DNA from: Nocardioides sp. HDW12B
GTDB lineage: Bacteria; Actinomycetota; Actinomycetes; Propionibacteriales; Nocardioidaceae
Direction: 5' to 3'
Length of the DNA: 64,000 bases
Assembly (NCBI RefSeq): GCF_011299595.1
Contig: NZ_CP049867.1
Coordinates: 3,534,001 to 3,598,000 of the forward strand
Made by a program: the position numbers and the translations under genes. This document shows, piece after piece, positions 1-9,449 of this stretch. The first letter of the stretch is position 1. Each line of letters opens with the position of its first letter. Below the pieces are notes generated by a model, which saw only the letters and a list, made by a program, of their open reading frames with translations, did not search any database and was not told where the DNA came from.

Positions 1-749
1 GAGAGGTGGACGTGCAGCGGGGTCTCGAACCGGTCGGCCCACTCGGCGACCAGCCGCATGTCGCGCAGCGGCACCGCGCGCACCGAGTGCAGCGCGGCCC
101 CGACCACGACGTCGCCCCCGAGCTCGGCGGTGAGCTCGTCGGTGCGCTCCTGCCAGGCCTCCGCCGTGCCGTCGCTGAAGCGGCGCTGCACCCCCTCCAC
201 CGCGAGCGGCGACCCGTCGGGCGCCAGCCCGGCGCTGAGGTAGCAGGTGTCGAGCAGCGCCAGCCGGACGCCGGCGTCGCGGGCCGCCTCCACCAGCGCC
301 TCGGCCATCACGTTCGGCTCGCCGTAGCGGGTGCCGTCCGGCTGGTGGTGCAGGTAGTGGAACTCCCCGACCGCCGTCCAGCCCGCCGCGGCCATCTCGC
401 GGAAGACCGCGGTGGCCAGCGTGCGGTAGGTGTCGGGGTCGAGGCGTCCCGCGAGGTCGTACATCTGCTCGCGCCAGGTCCAGAACGACCCCTGGCCGCG
501 CTGCGTGCGACCGCGCAGGGCGCGGTGGAACGCGTGGCTGTGGCCGTTGGCGAAGCCCGGCAGCGTCAGCCCCGGCAGCCGGACGGCCGCGGGACCCGGC
601 CGCGCCCGGCCGGCTCCCGCCTCGTCGACGGAGACGATCCGCCCGTCGGCGACTCCGACCAGCACGTCGGAGCGGACCTCGTCGGCGCCGGCGGCGCCGG
701 CCACCCAGGCGTGCTCGAGGCGGTACGTCGTGGACGGGGGCGCGGTCAC
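1..749 (-). CDS. hutF: Formimidoylglutamate deiminase, partial (C-terminus off left edge)
   Basis: Amidohydrolase-superfamily enzyme that converts N-formimidoyl-L-glutamate to N-formyl-L-glutamate and ammonia, late in histidine breakdown. The first 249 codons are present. After an N-terminal beta domain comes GFANGHSHAFHRALRGRT, whose H70-x-H72 pair is the metal-binding motif of the barrel. AGWTAVGEFHYLHHQ and GAALHSVRAVP further on are typical of HutF rather than of other amidohydrolases. The start is a GTG whose first three bases overlap the TGA of the upstream M20 gene (GTGA), so the two are almost certainly translationally coupled. hutI is not visible and may lie beyond the left edge. What I see is the motif set; the reaction is known for the family. 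Confidence 0.93.
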   Translation of the reverse strand, partial: MTAPPSTTYRLEHAWVAGAAGADEVRSDVLVGVADGRIVSVDEAGAGRARPGPAAVRLPGLTLPGFANGHSHAFHRALRGRTQRGQGSFWTWREQMYDLAGRLDPDTYRTLATAVFREMAAAGWTAVGEFHYLHHQPDGTRYGEPNVMAEALVEAARDAGVRLALLDTCYLSAGLAPDGSPLAVEGVQRRFSDGTAEAWQERTDELTAELGGDVVVGAALHSVRAVPLRDMRLVAEWADRFETPLHVHL

Positions 750-2035
750 GGGCTCACCTGGGTCTCGGGGTCGGAGGGGTCCGGCGTCGGGGCGTCCGGG
801 GCCAGCAGCAGCTCCAGGGTGTCGGCGAGCGCGCTGACGCCGGCGAGGCAGTCGGCGGTCCCGGCGTGCTCGTCGGGGGCGTGCGAGACGCCGGTGGGGT
901 TGCGCACGAACACCATGGAGGTGGGCACCCCCGCGGTCGACAGCACCCCGGCGTCGTGTCCGGCCGCGGTCGGCACCACCGGGAGCGGCTCGGCCTGCGG
1001 TCCGGGTCGCCGACGTCCCAGGTGGCGCGCGAGGCGCTGCGCCAGCACCGGGTCGAAGGCGACGGCGGGGGTCACCGACTCGGCGGTGACCTCGAGCCCG
1101 GTGCCGTCGCGGCCGGCCTGGTCCGCGGTGCGCCCCCGGACCGCCGCCACCAGCTCCTCGAGCAGGTCGGTGGTCGCGGCACGGGCGTCGAGCCAGGCCG
1201 TCACGGCCGAGGGGATGGCGTTGGTGCCGTTGGGTGCGACCTGGACCCGCCCGAAGGTCGCCCGCTGCCCGGCGACCCGCGCCGCCTCCTGCGCGGCCAG
1301 CACCGCGTGGGCGTACGTCGTCATCGGGTCGCGCCGGTCGGCCATCGCGGTGGCACCGGCGTGGTCGGCGCGGCCGGTGAGGTCGAAGCGGTAGCGACCG
1401 TGCGGCCAGATGCCTTCCGCCACGCCGACGGCGGCCTCCCGGTGGACCAGGTCGCGCCCCTGCTCGACGTGCAGCTCGACGAAGACCCCGACCTCGGCCA
1501 GCAGGTCGGAGCCGTGCCCGGGCCCGGGCACCAGGTCGGCGTACGGCACGCCGTCGCGGTCGCGGAGCTCGCGCGCGGCGTCCCACGCCAGGACCCCGGC
1601 GGCGAGCCGCGAGCCGAGGCAGGCGACGGGGAAGCGCGAGCCCTCCTCCTCGCTGAAGACCGCGATCCCCAGCGCACGCACGGGTTCCACCCCCCGCTCG
1701 CGCAGCTCGTCGAGGGCGGCGAGCGCCGAGACCACGCCGAGCGGACCGTCGAAGGCGCCGCCCTGCACCACGGAGTCGAGGTGCGAGCCGGTCAGCACCG
1801 CTTTCTGGTCAGGGCGACATGAATCCGGCCGCCACCAGGCGACGACGTTGCCGAAGCCGTCCTCCTCGACCGCCAGGTCCCGCCGCGCACACTCCTGGAG
1901 GAACCAGGCGCGCGCCTCGCGCTCGGCGGCGGTGAAGGGTTGACGGAGGTAGCCGCCGCTCGACGCCCGTCCCACCGGCGCCAGGTCGCCCCACATCGCC
2001 TCCCAGTCCGGGGTCGTCCCGAGGGTCGCGCTCAT
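746..2035 (-). CDS. M20-family amidohydrolase (allantoate/N-carbamoyl-amino-acid type) in hut cluster
   Basis: Binuclear-metal amidohydrolase of the HyuC/AllC branch of peptidase family M20, 429 residues, the usual length. Metal ligands are all recognisable: H85 in GSHLD, D96 in GAFDGPLG, the EEE at 129-131, H189 in ELHVEQG, and H385 in GVSHAPDE; H360 lies in AAGHDAG. Such proteins are normally called allantoate amidohydrolase, but no purine genes are nearby. It overlaps hutF by four bases, so I infer that it acts in the Hut pathway, most plausibly releasing formate from the N-formylglutamate made by HutF (the HutG step). That role is not shown by sequence. ATG start with a GAGGAGG ribosome site a few bases upstream. 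Confidence 0.85.
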   Translation of the reverse strand: MSATLGTTPDWEAMWGDLAPVGRASSGGYLRQPFTAAEREARAWFLQECARRDLAVEEDGFGNVVAWWRPDSCRPDQKAVLTGSHLDSVVQGGAFDGPLGVVSALAALDELRERGVEPVRALGIAVFSEEEGSRFPVACLGSRLAAGVLAWDAARELRDRDGVPYADLVPGPGHGSDLLAEVGVFVELHVEQGRDLVHREAAVGVAEGIWPHGRYRFDLTGRADHAGATAMADRRDPMTTYAHAVLAAQEAARVAGQRATFGRVQVAPNGTNAIPSAVTAWLDARAATTDLLEELVAAVRGRTADQAGRDGTGLEVTAESVTPAVAFDPVLAQRLARHLGRRRPGPQAEPLPVVPTAAGHDAGVLSTAGVPTSMVFVRNPTGVSHAPDEHAGTADCLAGVSALADTLELLLAPDAPTPDPSDPETQVSP

Positions 2036-2079
2036 GACCTGTCCCTCCTCGAGGTGACGTCGCGTGTGATCCTTGTGCC

Positions 2080-2682
2080 GTGGAGCTCAGCGAGGCGGTA
2101 CGCCGCCGCCGGATGGTCCGAAACTACTCGTCGGAGCCGGTCGAGGCCGCCGTGGTGGACCGCGTCCTGGCCGCCGGGCACCGGGCCCCGAGCGCCGGCA
2201 ACAGCGCCGGGTGGGCCTTCCTGCTGCTCGACAACCCCGACGACGTCGCCCGCTACTGGCGGGCCACCGCCGGTGACCGCGTCGAGGCTCCTGACCGGTG
2301 GCTGCGAGGGCTGATGACCGCCCCCGTGCTCGTGGTGACCCTGAGCTGCAAGGACGCCTACCTCGAGCGCTACGCCGAGCCCGACAAGGGGTGGAGCGAC
2401 CGGGACGAGGCACGCTGGCCGGTGCCCTACTGGCACACCGACACCGCGATGGCGGCGATGCTCATGCTGCTCACGGCGGTCGACGAGGGCCTGGGGGCCT
2501 GCTTCTTCGGCCTGCCCGGTCCGGCCGTGGACCGGTTCCGCGCGGCCTTCGACGTGCCGACGGCGTACACCCCGGTCGGGGTGGTGTCGCTGGGGCACCG
2601 CACCGACGACGCGGGCCCGGCCGGGTCCGCGCGTCGTGGGCGCCCCCCGGTCGCCGACGTCACCCACCGGGGTCGCTGGTAG
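2080..2682 (+). CDS. Nitroreductase-family protein
   Basis: FMN-dependent nitroreductase-fold oxidoreductase, 200 residues. The N-terminus has the family pattern RRRMVRNYSSEPV followed by AAGHRAPSAGNSAGW, which contacts the flavin phosphate. The centre (HTDTAMAAMLMLLTAVDEGLG) and GLGACFFGLPG are the usual dimer-interface helix and glycine-rich turn. The substrate cannot be told from sequence. It reads away from the M20/hutF pair with only 44 bp between the two starts, so both promoters share that gap. The GTG start is chosen because the preceding gap is too short for a longer frame. Nothing links it functionally to histidine use; it may belong to the block that splits the hut genes. Confidence 0.85.
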   Translation: MELSEAVRRRRMVRNYSSEPVEAAVVDRVLAAGHRAPSAGNSAGWAFLLLDNPDDVARYWRATAGDRVEAPDRWLRGLMTAPVLVVTLSCKDAYLERYAEPDKGWSDRDEARWPVPYWHTDTAMAAMLMLLTAVDEGLGACFFGLPGPAVDRFRAAFDVPTAYTPVGVVSLGHRTDDAGPAGSARRGRPPVADVTHRGRW

Positions 2683-2759
2683 GGCCCGCCGTCGCGGCGT
2701 CCGCAACGCGCCCGCACACCGATACCCGTAATTCTCCCCGTGTGTTCCTGGTCCTCCGA

Positions 2760-2777
2760 CCTGGACAATCGTCCAGG
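2760..2777. repeat. Inverted repeat in LuxR upstream region
   Basis: CCTGGAC and GTCCAGG form perfect 7-bp arms around AATC. It lies in the 243-bp gap between the nitroreductase and the LuxR-type regulator. It could be an operator or a terminator for the nitroreductase; there is no T-run. Confidence 0.5.
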
Positions 2778-2896
2778 GGGGTCGTGAGGCCTCTCGCTGC
2801 TGCACTGCGGCCGATCGCCGGGCCACAAGTGCAGACGCGCGGCGTCGCCTCGGACACACTGGGAGGATGTCCTGGGCGACGCCGCTGCGTGAGCGT

Positions 2897-2920
2897 CCCC
2901 GTCGCGTGCTCGCGACGGGG
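2897..2920 (+). promoter_or_regulatory. Perfect hairpin covering the ribosome site of the LuxR-type gene
   Basis: CCCCGTCGCG, loop TGCT, CGCGACGGGG: a 10-bp GC-rich stem with no mismatch. The 3' arm contains the GGGGAG Shine-Dalgarno stretch, which ends about 4 bases before the ATG at 2926. If transcribed, the stem would hide the ribosome site. Confidence 0.6.
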
Positions 2921-2925
2921 AGACC

Positions 2926-5220
2926 ATGACCGCGCTCGCGCTCGACGCCACCCCCTTCGTCGGCCGCCGACGCGAGCTCGTCGACGTGCGCCGCACCCTC
3001 GCCGGAGCACGCCTGGTGACCCTGACCGGCATCGGCGGCGCCGGCAAGACCCGCCTCGCCCGCTCGTACGCCGAGAGCGAGCCCGAGGGCTCCGCGGTGT
3101 GGACGGTTCCGCTGGCCGACGTGACCGAGTCGCACCTCGTCGGGCTCGCGGTCGTGGAGGCCCTCGGGCTGCACATCCGCCCGACCGACAGCCCCGTGGA
3201 CGCGGTCGCCGAGCTCGTCGCCGACCGACCCGCCCTGCTGGTGCTCGACAACTGCGAGCAGGTGGGGGACGCGGCGGCCTTCCTCGTCGTCGAGCTGCTC
3301 GAGCGGTGCCCGCACCTGCGGGTGCTCACCACCAGCCGCCACGCGCTCGGCGTCCGCGGTGAGGTGGTCTACCCGGTGCCGCCGCTGTCGGTGCCCGGCC
3401 CGGACGACGAGGTGGCGCTGACCGACCTCGAGAGGTACGACGGCGTCCGGCTCTTCCTGCAGCGCGCCGCGGCGGCCATGCCCGGCTTCCGGGCGACCGA
3501 GGCGAACGCGGCGGCGATCGGCCGGCTCTGCGGCGCCCTCGAGGGTCTCCCGCTCTCGCTCGAGCTCGCGGCCGCTCGCATCACGGCACTCACCCCGGAG
3601 GTGATGCTGGAACGCCTCGAGGACCGCTACCGCCTGCTCAGTCGCGGGTACGCCGACACCCCCGACCGCCAGCGCTCGCTGCTGGCCTCGGTGACCTGGA
3701 GCTACGACCTCTGCTCGCCGCAGGAGCGCCTGCTCTGGGCCCGGCTGTCGGTCTTCGCCGGTGGCTTCGGCCTGGAGGCGGCGGAGTACGTCTGCAGCGG
3801 CAGCGGCCTGGACGCCGGCGAGGTCCTCGACGTGCTGCAGAACCTCATCGACAAGTCGCTGGTGACCCGCGACCCCGCCGACGACCTGCACTACCGGATG
3901 CTCGAGACCATCCGGCAGTTCGGGATGGGCCGGCTGGCCGAGGCCGGCGAGTTCGAGCACTACCGCCACCGGCACGAGCAGTGGTTCGTCGACCTGTCGA
4001 TGCGGCTCGGGGTGGAGTGGACCGGTCCCACCCAGGCCGTCTGGCTGGAGCACTGGCGTCGCAACCACGCCAACCTCCGCATCGTCCTCGAGCACTGCGC
4101 CGGGCACCCCGAGGACGCCCCGACCGCCCTGCGGGTCGTGATGGCGCTCGAGGGCTACTGGTTGGTGACCGGCCTGCTGGCCGAGGCCCGGCACTGGCTC
4201 GAGCTCGCGCTCTCCCACGGCACCGGCACGGTGCCGGAGCGGGCCCTGGCCCACGGCATGCTCGCCTACCTGGCCGCGATCCGCGGGGACACCGACGACG
4301 CCGCGGCCCACCTCGCCGAGAACGACGCGCTCGTCGCGGAGCAGCCGCTGGGGCTGCTGGTCGCCTACCAGGCCTTCACCCGCGCCAGCGTCGCCTTCTT
4401 CGCCGGGGACATGGACGAGGCCCTCACCCGGGCCCAGGAGGCGCTCGCCCGCTTCGAGGACGTCGGCGTGGTCAACCACGTCAGCGTCTGCCTGATGATC
4501 ACCGGTGTCTGCCACGACCACCGCGGCGAGCGGGAGGCGGCCGAGCGCGCCATCGAGGCGTGCCTCGAGACCACCCGGGCCGCGGGCGAGCTCTACACCC
4601 GCTCGCTGGCGCTGTGGTGGCGCGGGGTCGCGGCCCGCGACGCCGGCGACCTCGACCGCGCCGCCCGGCTCCAGCTCGAGGCGCTGACGATGAAGGAGGT
4701 GCTGCGCGACCGCCCCGGTCTGGCCATGGTGCTCGAGGCGCTGGCCGGCATCGCGTCCGCCCGCGGCGACGGCGAGCGCGCCGCCACCCTCTTCGGCGCG
4801 GCTCGCGCCATCTGGAGCTTCGTGCAGGGCGCCCCCGCCTCCGCCCCCTTCATCGCCGCCGAGCGCGACGTCGGGGAGGCGTTGGCGCGCAGCCTGCTGG
4901 CCGAGCGGTCCTTCGAGCGCAGCTTCCGGCGCGGGCAGCAGCTCGGCACCGCGGAGGCCATCCGGCTCGCCCGTGGCCAGGAGCCGCGCGGCGGCCCCGG
5001 CCCGCAGCGCCTCGCCGACGGCGTCGAGGGGCTGACCACCCGCGAGCGCGAGGTGGCCGCCCTGCTCGGCGAGGGCCTGTCCAACCAGGAGATCGCCGAC
5101 CGGCTCGTCATCTCCATCCGCACCGCGCAGGGTCACGTGGAGAACATCCTGCGCAAGCTCGGGCTCAGCTCCCGCGCCCAGGTCGCGGCCCGGGTCGCGC
5201 GCGGCCACGCCCGCTCCTGA
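2926..5220 (+). CDS. LuxR-family regulator with N-terminal STAND-type ATPase
   Basis: Large transcription factor of 764 residues. Residues 11-20 (FVGRRRELVD) open an AAA/NB-ARC-like ATPase with Walker A GIGGAGKT at 35-42 and a Walker B-like LLVLDNCEQ from about 104. Mid-protein is the winged-helix and TPR-like helical region common to this family. The last 62 residues are a GerE/LuxR helix-turn-helix (LTTREREVAALLGEG, then SNQEIADRLVIS). Such proteins usually activate transcription after an inducer is sensed by the repeat region; target and inducer are unknown here. It ends four bases from the convergent end of hutU and sits inside the hut cluster, but no site ties it to hut control. A hairpin overlaps its ribosome site. 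Confidence 0.9.
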   Translation: MTALALDATPFVGRRRELVDVRRTLAGARLVTLTGIGGAGKTRLARSYAESEPEGSAVWTVPLADVTESHLVGLAVVEALGLHIRPTDSPVDAVAELVADRPALLVLDNCEQVGDAAAFLVVELLERCPHLRVLTTSRHALGVRGEVVYPVPPLSVPGPDDEVALTDLERYDGVRLFLQRAAAAMPGFRATEANAAAIGRLCGALEGLPLSLELAAARITALTPEVMLERLEDRYRLLSRGYADTPDRQRSLLASVTWSYDLCSPQERLLWARLSVFAGGFGLEAAEYVCSGSGLDAGEVLDVLQNLIDKSLVTRDPADDLHYRMLETIRQFGMGRLAEAGEFEHYRHRHEQWFVDLSMRLGVEWTGPTQAVWLEHWRRNHANLRIVLEHCAGHPEDAPTALRVVMALEGYWLVTGLLAEARHWLELALSHGTGTVPERALAHGMLAYLAAIRGDTDDAAAHLAENDALVAEQPLGLLVAYQAFTRASVAFFAGDMDEALTRAQEALARFEDVGVVNHVSVCLMITGVCHDHRGEREAAERAIEACLETTRAAGELYTRSLALWWRGVAARDAGDLDRAARLQLEALTMKEVLRDRPGLAMVLEALAGIASARGDGERAATLFGAARAIWSFVQGAPASAPFIAAERDVGEALARSLLAERSFERSFRRGQQLGTAEAIRLARGQEPRGGPGPQRLADGVEGLTTREREVAALLGEGLSNQEIADRLVISIRTAQGHVENILRKLGLSSRAQVAARVARGHARS

Positions 5221-5224
5221 GGTC

Positions 5225-6957
<1,733 letters not shown>

Positions 6958-6961
<4 letters not shown>

Positions 6962-8523
6962 GCCAGCTCTCCGATCGTTGCTTCCACGGTGCGTACGACG
7001 TCGCCGCTCGCCACGAGCGTGACGGCGGCCTCGATCTCGGGGGCGAGGTGCCGGTCGGGTCCGGGGCCGTCGACGTGCTCGCGGACCAGGGCCCGCACCG
7101 CGGCGGTCGCCGGCGACGGCTCCAGGGGGGCGCGCAGGTCGAGGGCGCGGACGCCGGTGAGGACCTCGACGGCCAGCACGCGCGTCAGGCCGTCGACCGC
7201 CCGGCGCAGCTTGCGGGCCGCGGCCCAGCCCATCGAGACGTGGTCCTCCTGCATGGCGCTGCTGGGGATCGAGTCGACCGAGGCCGGGACGGCCAGGCGC
7301 TTGAGCTCCGAGACGATCCCGGCCTGCGTGTACTGCGCGATCATGTGGCCGCTGTCGACCCCCGGGTCGCCGGCCAGGAACGGCGGCAGCCCGTGGCTGC
7401 GGGTCCGGTCGAGGAAGCGGTCGGTGCGGCGCTCGCTGATGGAGGCGAGGTCGGCCACGGCGATGGCCAGGAAGTCGAGGACGTAGCCCACCGGGGCGCC
7501 GTGGAAGTTGCCGTTCGACTCGACCCGGCCGTCGGGCAGCACCACGGGGTTGTCGATGGCGCTGGCCAGCTCGCGGTCGGCGACGGCGGCGGCGTGGGCC
7601 ACGGTGTCGCGCACCGCGCCGTGCACCTGCGGGCTGCAGCGCAGCGAGTAGGCGTCCTGCACCCGGTTGCAGTCGGGCCCGCGGTGGGAGGCGACGACGC
7701 CGGAGTCGGCGAGGATCGCGCGCAGGTTGGCCGCGCTCGCGGCCTGCCCCGGGTGCGGCCGCAGGGCCTGGAGGTCGGCGGCGAAGACGCGGTCGGTGGC
7801 GAGCTGGCCCTCGACCGACAGTGCCGCGGCCACGTCGGCGGTCCGGACCAGCGTGGCCAGGTCGTGCAGCGCGAGGACCAGCATCCCGAGCATGCCGTCG
7901 GTGCCGTTGATCAGGGCCAGGCCCTCCTTGGGGCCGAGCTCGACCGGTCGCAGCCCGCTCTCCCCCAGGGCGGTGGCGGCGTCGGTCGGGCTGCCGTCGG
8001 CTCGGCGTACCGGGCCCTCGCCGATCAGGGCGAGGGCGCAGTGCGACAGTGGCGCGAGGTCGCCGGAGCAGCCGAGCGAGCCGTACTCGTGGACGACCGG
8101 GGTGATCCCGCGGGTGAGCAGGTCGGCCAGCAGCCGGGCCGTCTCCGGCCGGATGCCGGTGCGGCCCGTGGCGAGCGTCGAGAGCCGCAGCAGCATCAGC
8201 GCCCGCGTCACCTCGCGCTCGACCTCGGGACCGCTGCCGGCGGCGTGGGAGCGGACGAGCGAGCGCTGCAGCTGCGCGCGCATGGTCGGCTCGATGTGCC
8301 GGGTGGCGAGGGCACCGAAGCCGGTCGAGATGCCGTACGCCGGGGTCGGGGCCGCGGCCAGCCGCTCGACCGCGGCCCGGGAGGTCCCGATGGCGGCCAC
8401 GGCCTCGTCGGTCAGCTGCACCGGGGCGCCGTGCCGGGCGACCGCGACGACGTCGGCCACCGACAGCGGTCCGGTGCCGACGAGCACGGGCTCGGCCGGG
8501 GAGGTGGTGCGGGTCGCGGTCAT
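6958..8523 (-). CDS. hutH: Histidine ammonia-lyase
   Basis: Deaminates L-histidine to urocanate, the entry step of the pathway. 521 residues from the ATG at 8523. The electrophilic MIO cofactor would form from C152-S153-G154 in [14 protein letters not shown]; the cysteine in place of the usual alanine is, as I recall, the actinobacterial form (for example Streptomyces) and not a defect. Y63 in YGISTGFG is the catalytic tyrosine. The frame stays open upstream of 8523, but that stretch lacks family sequence and runs across the divergent regulator, so I reject the longer form. TGTGAT ends 6 nt before the ATG and may be its -10 hexamer. Confidence 0.96.
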
Positions 8524-8577
8524 GCCTCGATCACACCGCTGCCGGATCGTGGCCACCAGGGGGCACCGCCTGCTGTT

Positions 8578-8593
8578 GTCTCGGATCCGAGAC
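8578..8593. promoter_or_regulatory. Perfect 16-bp palindrome, likely IclR operator
   Basis: GTCTCGGATCCGAGAC is exactly self-complementary. It lies in the 87-bp gap between the divergent hutH and IclR-type genes, over the expected -35 region of the regulator (candidate -10 GATGCT at 8599-8604) and 55 bp from the hutH start. Position and symmetry suggest that the neighbouring regulator binds here. Confidence 0.72.
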
Positions 8594-8610
8594 TGGACGA
8601 TGCTGGGGCC

Positions 8611-9381
8611 GTGACGAACGTGCCCGCCGCGACCCGCACGCTCCGGGTCCTGCGCTTCCTGGCCGGACAGCCCGAGCCGGTCCCCCTGGACCGCCTCGCG
8701 GCGGCGTGCGACCTGCCCCGCTCGACCGCGTACCACCTCCTCGCCGCGATGGCGGCCGAAGGCTTCGTGGTCCACCTCGCCGAGGAGCACCGCTACGGGC
8801 TCGGCGTGGCCGCCTTCGAGGTCGGCAGCGGCTACAGCCGCCAGGCGCCGCTGGCCCGCATCGCGCGCCGACCCCTGGCACGGCTCGTCGACCGGGTCGG
8901 CCAGAGCGCGCACCTCGCCGTCCTGCACGGTCGCGACGTGCTCTACGTGCTCGAGGAGCGGGCTCCCGGGCGACCGCCCCTGGTCACCGACGTCGGGGTC
9001 CGGCTGCCCGCGCACCTCACCGCCAGCGGCCGGGCGGTGCTGGCCGCCCTCACCCCCGCCCAGGTGCGGGTGCTCTACCCCGACCGCGACGCCTTCACCG
9101 ACCGGACGGGCCTCGGGCCGACCTCCCCGTCGGCGCTGCGGTCGCTGCTGGTCGACACCCGCCGGCGCGGGCACGCGACCGAGGAGGGCGAGGTCACGCC
9201 GGGCTTCGCCTCGGTGGCCGCGGCTGTCCTCGACCACAACGGCTACCCGGTGGCGGGGCTCGCGGTCACCTACCCGGGCGGCGAGGGTCGCGACGGCGTG
9301 GTGGACCGGGTCGACACAGCCACCGTCGACGCCGTACGACGCACCGCGGCCGAGCTCGGTGCCCGCCTCGCGGGCCGCTGA
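8611..9381 (+). CDS. IclR-family transcriptional regulator, probable hut regulator
   Basis: 256 residues: an N-terminal winged helix (TRTLRVLRFLAGQ, then LDRLAAACDLPRSTAYHLLAAM at about 24-45) and a C-terminal IclR effector domain with RPLARLVDRVGQSAHLAVLHG and TASGRAVLAALTP. IclR proteins bind small carboxylic or aromatic effectors. Divergent placement beside hutH makes urocanate or a related metabolite a reasonable effector, which is inference. The GTG at 8611 is chosen because a -10-like hexamer ends 6 nt before it and because homology starts there; the open frame upstream is antisense to hutH. Confidence 0.9.
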   Translation: MTNVPAATRTLRVLRFLAGQPEPVPLDRLAAACDLPRSTAYHLLAAMAAEGFVVHLAEEHRYGLGVAAFEVGSGYSRQAPLARIARRPLARLVDRVGQSAHLAVLHGRDVLYVLEERAPGRPPLVTDVGVRLPAHLTASGRAVLAALTPAQVRVLYPDRDAFTDRTGLGPTSPSALRSLLVDTRRRGHATEEGEVTPGFASVAAAVLDHNGYPVAGLAVTYPGGEGRDGVVDRVDTATVDAVRRTAAELGARLAGR

Positions 9382-9449
9382 TCCGGACCGGAGCGACCGG
9401 GTCGCCTCAATCGGATGACGTTTGACACACGGCGTTGCATGATGAGGCG

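Noticed and set aside
2032-5208. Open minus-strand frame of over 1000 codons
   Set aside because: Antisense shadow of the nitroreductase and LuxR-type genes; Gly/Ala/Arg/His/Asp-rich with no family motifs, as expected in high-GC DNA.
9435-9449. TTG start for the M19-like gene
   Set aside because: Adds five residues with no support; the ATG at 9450 starts a normal basic signal-peptide N-terminus.
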